A stretch of 64,000 nt of DNA from contig NC_132980.1 of NCBI RefSeq assembly GCF_047496725.1, forward strand, positions 6,060,072 to 6,124,071. The letters run 5' to 3'. The position numbers were made by a program, and so were the translations under genes. This document shows positions 58,601-64,000 of the stretch, one piece after another. Below the pieces are notes generated by a model. The model had not been told where the DNA came from and made no database searches. It saw only the letters and a program-made list of their open reading frames with translations. Numbering within the stretch: position 1 is the first letter of the stretch; every line of letters begins with the position of its first letter. This DNA is from Anoplolepis gracilipes. Taxonomy: Eukaryota; Arthropoda; Insecta; Hymenoptera; Formicidae.

Positions 58601-59660
58601 TTAAACATCTCGTCCATCGGGAATTCCTTTCCGTCTGCCGAGGACAAGAGGAATTTTACTGCTCGAGGCGCATTACAATCCTTTTATTTCACGTTCGTGG
58701 GAGAAAAGTAAAATTTTTTAATTAAAAATATGAAATTAAAAGAATATTATTTCTCGATAAATAAAAATATAACGCAACGTATAATATTTACTTATTAAGG
58801 ACAAGCTGTCCGCGGTATGGTGGCTATGCAAATTTACCCTCATAGTAGAGGTTTAATATTCATGCTTGTCTATAAGCTTTAAGCTTAAAAAATTCATTTT
58901 TTTTGCACGACCTGCAAGCGCATCGCATACAAATTACCGATGCGTTCGTGACTGAGCATACGTGTGGCTGCAAAATACTATTCGGGACACATACATAACA
59001 TTTATATTCATAAAAAATAAGCGTATATGAATTTCCTAAGCATTTTGGGCCTTAGCCAACCTTATTAAGCTGTTTCAATTGCACACTCATCGCATAACTA
59101 CTTAATACATTACATAATATATATCTTTTAAAAATATATTTCCTTCTTGAAACTTGACATAATTCTCAAGATAGAAAAAATCTTCAGCTTTAACTACTAA
59201 ATTAATAAATTCTGACAAGTCATTTTCACAAATTAAAAAAAAACATTTCGACCGTTTTGATTGGAAATCGTGTTGAGATTATTTATCACAATTCAGTGTA
59301 ACAATTTAATGCATATTTAAATCTATTTAAGGCGCCTGATATTTTTAATTCATTAATGACTACGTTAATTATAGAAAAAAATTGATAGGGAGGTGAAATT
59401 TTATGTAAAAAAAAAAAGCGATCTATTACACAAGAAACTTATATATATAATATAATAAAGAACGCATCACTCGTATCATTATGTAACACATCACTGGAAT
59501 TAAAAACGATAATTGAAAAAAGCGCACAGCCTCGATTAAACGGATACAAATTCACTTTTTCAAGGAACACGAGAGGGTAACCTTTTTTTTTTTACTCACA
59601 TGTCGTCGCGACGAAAATGCCGCAGGCGATTAGCAGATGGACGATCGGTCTCGAGGCCAT
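55563..59660 (-). CDS. obst-E: Spliced gene: obstructor-E-like (CPAP3-E) cuticle protein with three chitin-binding domains
   Basis: Four exons on the minus strand, 59660-59600, 57331-57053, 56442-56046 and 55620-55563, join in phase to give 264 residues. Seen in the sequence: a signal peptide (MASRPIVHLLIACGIFVATT); a short Gln/Asn-rich spacer; and three six-cysteine ChtBD2 domains with cysteines 54-107, 122-175 and 185-246. The tail is TTPTYQQARLF. Known: the CPAP3/obstructor family has exactly three ChtBD2 domains and about 230-270 residues, and Obstructor-E of Drosophila organises cuticle chitin and controls body shape. Assignment to E rests on the motifs ETYRCDWPDQVPDC, AEAFLGFRCPE and YYICVNGRPRLQNC. 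Inferred: secretion from epidermis into procuticle. It converges on gene 1, another chitin-binding gene. Confidence 0.9.
56046..56442 (-). CDS. obst-E: obst-E-like exon 3: second and third ChtBD2
   Basis: The acceptor TTTCTTTTAG precedes 56442. The phase-1 entry makes Gln114 from C plus AG, giving QKANPTEDCPHQYGYF. The second domain has cysteines 122-175 and the third 185-246, the last one completed by the next exon. The donor GGCTG|GTGAGT ends the exon in phase 2. A possible N-glycosylation sequon NVT lies near residue 242. Confidence 0.94.
57053..57331 (-). CDS. obst-E: obst-E-like exon 2: Gln/Asn spacer and first ChtBD2
   Basis: The acceptor GCATTTCAG precedes 57331 and the donor TTGC|GTAAGT follows 57053, both read on the minus strand. 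It encodes a Gln/Asn-rich spacer (about residues 22-50) and the first ChtBD2, with SCPERNGRYS, QCDAYIECIDG, EKLCPEGL and the end IDCTGRPNL. The cysteines are 54, 67, 73, 83, 99 and 107. It enters and leaves in phase 1. Confidence 0.92.
57423..57902. mobile_element. Foldback/MITE family, copy 3 (degenerate, in obst-E-like intron 1)
   Basis: It begins CCTGGTGGAAGG and ends GATTTTTTTCACCA. The right half closely follows copy 1 (AATATTCTGAGATTT, CCTAAAAAATATTAAAAAACC, TCAGAATTTTCTTCATAAAT). It is about 220 bp shorter than the other copies, with internal losses. It lies about 90 bp upstream of exon 2 of the obst-E-like gene. Confidence 0.65.
59600..59660 (-). CDS. obst-E: obst-E-like exon 1: start codon and signal peptide
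   Basis: On the minus strand, ATG at 59660-59658 opens 20 codons for a classical signal peptide with the hydrophobic core IVHLLIACGIFVA. The donor ACAT|GTGAGT ends the exon at 59600 in phase 1. Joining to 57331 gives the codon TCG (Ser21). The exon is too short and too close to a splice site to stand as an open frame of its own. Confidence 0.85.
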
Positions 59661-59710
59661 CCCGTTCGTTGAATTTAAACGTTCCTTCTGGGCCGATCCC
59701 GAAAGGAAGA

Positions 59711-59748
59711 CTACGACGGGCCGCCACCTCTTAACATGCTTTTATCAT
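59711..59748 (-). promoter_or_regulatory. Possible TATA-type core promoter of the obst-E-like gene
   Basis: On the minus strand a TATA-like GATAAAAGC (plus-strand 59739-59747) lies about 80-90 bp upstream of the ATG. A start site near 59711-59718 would leave a short leader of about 55 nt. The match is imperfect and there is no clear initiator, so an upstream non-coding exon remains possible. Confidence 0.25.
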
Positions 59749-60214
59749 CTTCGCACGCGGGATGAGAAGCGGGAGAGGATGGCCTCTCGCGCGCGCTAAG
59801 TTAAGTCGTCTTCTCGCGCAGAAGAACGCTAGTGACCGTAGAAATGGCCGTTTCGCCCTTCTCTCAAAGACCTTCAATCACGTGACACGTCGTCGCTGAA
59901 AAAATTAATCGTTTCATTCTAAGTTTCATTCATGCGACATTCTAATTTAACTCGCATTTAAAACGCAGCTAGAAAACAATATTAGTTATGAATATATAAA
60001 CTTATTAATTATATATATTTATAATATTTCTTATTATTCAAAATTTGTTGTTAATTTTTAATTGTTATTATTCAAAATTAAATTACAATAAAAATTTTTA
60101 CTACTTTTAAATGTAAAAAGTTAATTTATATATATAATGTTATATTTAGAAGTATTAATAATTTTTATTATAATTCAATTTTGAATAAATTAATAATTTT
60201 GAAAAATAATAAAT

Positions 60215-60216
<2 letters not shown>

Positions 60217-60260
<44 letters not shown>
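60217..60260. repeat. (AT)22 microsatellite
   Basis: Uninterrupted AT dinucleotides within AT-rich DNA upstream of the obst-E-like gene. Confidence 0.95.
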
Positions 60261-60264
<4 letters not shown>

Positions 60265-62071
60265 TTTATGTAATATAAAAAAAAAGTATCTTTTTTATCT
60301 TAATTTTTATTTTTCTAACTAATTAGAAATTAATAGTAAACGCTGTAACTTATAGCGTACAATAGTCTATAATATGAGGACATTGTCACTGACCTGCGAT
60401 GGAGTTATGAATGTCAGAAATGCCATTTGCAGTCAGCCTTGTCCGTTGCACGAGGATGGCAATTGCACAGGTCGAGAGTCGTTCTCCTAACAAAGAGGAG
60501 GTTGCAATGTGCGCCGCATTTAAATGCGCGTTTATACGCATTATACTGCAGCATTTTTGCATAATTCATATACAGGATTAATTGCATAAATTGGTGCGTA
60601 AATTTAATTTACATAAAAAATTATTCAGTATATTGTTATCGTTCAACCAGACTAATGTGAAGTCTCGTAAAATATGTACTTGACCCATGGCACTCTTTCC
60701 TTATATTCTGTAGCATTTTTTATATTTTATACAAAAAGGAAATAAAAGAAACTCTACTTAAGCCTAACAAGATTGACATTACATAATTGAGGAACATTTG
60801 TCCAATCTTTGATGAAAATTTTTTTTAATGACATAGAGTCACGCGTATTTCAAATCTATAAATTTTCATCTGCTAGAAAGAGCGAACAACATTTCATTTT
60901 TTAGATAAATATAATATAATCTTTTTCATTTTTAATTATTCTAATTTTTTCCTTTTTCTTTCATTAAAAGAAACGACCACATGTCGCATAAATGCTCGAG
61001 TGTTAGAGAACAGAACTATCTCGTTTCGCGGAATGGAACCTTGACATTTTCTTTAGAGACGAAGAGCGAGTTGCCTCGTAAAACATCGTAGACAACAAGT
61101 GATCTCTTACCTCGCAAAAACAGCCAACGTCTGTGATTACGTCACGGAAGTAGCAGTTACAATTCTTCGAATATTTTACGCGTTATTGTCGATAGTTTCC
61201 GTGTGTGTTGCAACGTAAAAGACAAGAGTTTTGACAGATGAGTCAGAAATTTTATAGAGCGACGAGAGAATTATATATATATATATATATGAGTAGAGAA
61301 AATTATTAATCGATATTTGATTGACTTCAAAAAATTGCTATTCGATATTTGATTGTCTTTATTTGACTATTACCTTACTTGTAACGTCAAACGCGTCGTC
61401 TGTCTAATGAGGGTGTGTGACTACTGACTGCAAGAATCGCGCAGATCGTCTGACAACTGAAAGGTCAGTACTACTTGGCATTATTCGCGCTGCCAAGAAA
61501 AGGGCTTCATCCACTTTTATTCTCTCTCTCTTCCGTTTCTCTTGTATTTATGCTCGCCTAAAATGTGAAAAGAATTTATTTATTTATTTAAGAATCGTTA
61601 TATTACGAAAACATTCCTTCTGATAATATTTATCAATTAACTCTCTTTATCTATTTATTGTTCTTTAAAAGATATATATTAAGCTTTTCGATCCTTTCTA
61701 GAAGCTATAAGATAATTCTTTTGAAATATTTTAGTTAAATATCACGATTAAAAATACTTTGTTGTTGAAAATGATTTAAAAAATATAGATGAAAAAACTA
61801 TACTCACCTTCTGCTGTCGAAATTAAAATGTTCACTTTAATTTTAGTTTCATCTTCGGCCCTTTCTATTTTTAATTTTACATTTATTAACATTTCAAAGT
61901 TACTTATACTTCACAAAGAAAAAATCATAAGATATAAAAACTGAATTAATAGAAAAAAATTTCACAATAAGATCGTACAAAAGAAATAATAGAAAAACGA
62001 TATAAAAAAGATCTGTTTAATTCAATTGAACAATAATTTTTCCTTCGTGAATAATTATACTTATTTATCTC

Positions 62072-62109
<38 letters not shown>
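62072..62109. repeat. (AC)19 microsatellite
   Basis: Perfect AC run followed by ATACATATATGTATATATGT, upstream of the obst-E-like gene. Confidence 0.95.
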
Positions 62110-62113
<4 letters not shown>

Positions 62114-62368
62114 TATATGTATATATGTAGGAAATGTAACGGCGAGGACGTATTAGCTTTTGAATAATCACTTTTATTTTTGATCCTTATCAATATTAAA
62201 CAACGTATATAGTTACGTAAGGGTATATATATTACATGGAAAAAATTCTGTCCTTCTCGTGCGCATATATCTTCCCGAGATACCTCGAGTGCCCTCCACC
62301 CGACCGGCCCGAGAGAAACAAAGTGTATCATGCAACAAGATATATCATACAACATTCACACTCGCATA

Positions 62369-62402
<34 letters not shown>

Positions 62403-63677
62403 TTCGCTCACATTCTCTCTTTCATTTTCTCTTTCTCCCTCGTTCTCTCTGCTCTTCTTAGGGGCAAGAAAAATCTTTTTTTTTTTCTGGTATTTTCTCG
62501 GCAAAACAGCGAGAAAGATAGCGTTCAACGGAACTTCCGACGTCAAAGAACGCTTTCGCATTTCCATCCTTGGACGATATATTTATTATACATAAAGTCG
62601 CCTGCTACCCCTCTCGTAATCTCGGATCTTCCGCTTATAAACGCGGGAACGATGCACCTTTTGTAAGTAACAAGCGACTCGAGTAGAATTTGCAGAGTGT
62701 GTTACGCGCTGTCGCAAATTTACGTACCTTACGTAGGAGATTAAAATCGCTACGAGTTAATTTTTTAATATTGATATAGCGTCCGTTCTCTTCTTTTTTT
62801 TTTTTTTTTTTTTTTGCTTTTGTTTTTTGGTAATATCATATTATTTATATAAAGATATTGACGTGCAACGTCGGATGCAGCTTCCAGAACGCGGATTCCA
62901 TTACACTGTTAGTTGAGGTGTCAAAAATAAAACGCACAGCTGTTTGTTAAGTCACAGAGTGGGAATCGTAGAGAAGAACGAAGAGAAAAAAATATGACTT
63001 TGCGCCAAATTACAGCGCCGCTAGTGTTACTCTATTGTATTCTATTTTTTAATCAGAGTTTTTTTTTTTTTTTTTGTTACAGTATGTATATTTATGTGGC
63101 TTTTAAAAATTCTCTGTCATTCTTAGCGTTTGTTTCTTCTTTTTTTCCTTTTTTCTTCATTTCTACAAGACGTACTTCTCTCCTCCGGCTTTACATTCGT
63201 ACATTTACATCGAGCACACGCGCTCGCTATTATGGCCCGAAAACAAACTGTTCCTTAGCCATCGATTGCTTATTTTCTACCCTCCGTTATTTGCATATCA
63301 CACTTGCAATGGAAAAAAAGAATCGCAAGTTTATATATTTTTTTTTATTTATATTCAGAAAGGAATCTCTTTTTTCTTTTTTTTTTTTTTAACTACACAA
63401 TGTTATTGCATTCGATAAATGTCAATTCCACGTGAACTGAAAAGTGACACATACGCTTTCCTCTATTGAAAGTGCGATATTTCTCCGCGTCATGTCTCCT
63501 CTCGTAGAAGCTAATACTTTCAACTTACAGCCATCTGAACTCTCAAGGTATTCCACAGCGAGTCACTTGCTTCAAGGTACGGCAGGCAAAACTCTTGGAT
63601 CTGCCAAGTTTTTGAATAAAACATGCCTTTTGTCAAATTACAATAAACGTCCGATTTGAAAGCAATATCTCGACAAA

Positions 63678-63679
<2 letters not shown>

Positions 63680-63721
<42 letters not shown>
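63680..63721. repeat. (AT)n microsatellite near the window end
   Basis: Uninterrupted AT dinucleotide run of about 42 bp. Confidence 0.95.
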
Positions 63722-63723
<2 letters not shown>

Positions 63724-64000
63724 TGAAATTTCTTTTTCAAACTTTAACATCGTTCAGATCGCCTTCGTTTTCTTTCGACGCAGCAGAGATTCCTCTGTGA
63801 CTTAAATAATTTTATATTTTTATACAGTTTGTACCTCGGCCGACATTGTCTCGCCGCTCTGTGCAATAGGCCATTTTCTCCTATCTAAGAATTCGAAGGA
63901 CTAATTAAAAGAGCAAAGAGTAAAATGTCGCGTTCTCCTTATCGTTTTGCTATTGATCTCGCACGCAGTTTTACTCTCTTCCCGAAACATACATCGAGAC

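Larger units (their letters stand above)
59749..64000. other. Region upstream of the obst-E-like gene, no supported coding gene
   Basis: The sequence consists of AT-rich DNA with AT, AC and CT microsatellites and T-runs (for example about 62791-62815). Open frames here are driven by these tracts. A short cysteine-containing frame at 60374 is discussed among the rejected items. Confidence 0.5.

Noticed and set aside
60374..60490. Short frame of 38 codons with four cysteines (MRTLSLTCDG start)
   Set aside because: Too short to judge, with no signal peptide and no family match. The surrounding DNA shows no splice pattern. Transcript evidence would be needed.
62236..62666. Overlapping frames rich in Ser/Leu repeats
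   Set aside because: They are driven by a CT microsatellite and T-runs, with no splice or protein-family support.

Overview
The window looks like a piece of an insect nuclear genome, most likely a hymenopteran such as an ant. It is very AT-rich, with many microsatellites, CpG-rich islands, introns with GT/AG ends, and two chitin-binding cuticle genes with arthropod-type ChtBD2 (CBM14) domains. Most long open frames are chance products of low-complexity DNA. Only two protein-coding genes could be supported by joining exons in phase.

Gene 1 (+ strand, coding exons at 17628-17661, 45308-45369, 45486-45609, 47188-47344, 48776-49463 and 49525-53253) encodes a predicted secreted protein of about 1597 residues. 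It has a signal peptide, an N-terminal ChtBD2 domain of the CPAP1 type, about 1430 residues of Pro/Ser/Thr-, acid- and Thr-rich linker, and a second six-cysteine ChtBD2 at the extreme C-terminus. The signal peptide is split by a 27.6-kb intron that fills the middle of the window. Gene 2 (- strand, exons 59660-59600, 57331-57053, 56442-56046, 55620-55563) encodes a 264-residue protein with a signal peptide and three ChtBD2 domains, best matched to Obstructor-E (CPAP3-E). The two genes converge tail to tail with 2.3 kb between their stop codons. Both products should be secreted by epithelia into the chitin-bearing cuticle.

The non-coding part is full of repeats. Clear items are a 389-bp non-autonomous hAT-like element with a perfect 8-bp target duplication in intron 3 of gene 1; two tandem nuclear copies of mitochondrial cytochrome b (37.5-38.65 kb); an inverted pair of nuclear nad6 copies (12.87-13.75 kb); a foldback/MITE family present three times (46-754, 9513-10213, 57423-57902); further inverted repeats at 14.94-15.81, 33.68-33.85 and 33.84-34.13 kb; and local tandem duplications, the largest a roughly 440-bp diverged array at 40.34-41.89 kb.

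Region by region: 1-17600 is upstream of the first recognised coding exon of gene 1 and holds repeats and a nad6 NUMT but no supported gene. 17662-45307 is intron 1 of gene 1. 45308-53253 is the body of gene 1. 53254-55562 is the convergent intergenic space with both 3' UTRs. 55563-59660 is the obstructor-E-like gene. 59661-64000 is its upstream region, with microsatellites and no supported gene. No tRNA, rRNA, CRISPR or bacterial-type feature was seen. I found no candidate for an entirely new system; the most distinctive items are the two-domain, mucin-like CPAP gene and the unusual density of inverted duplications, including duplicated NUMTs.
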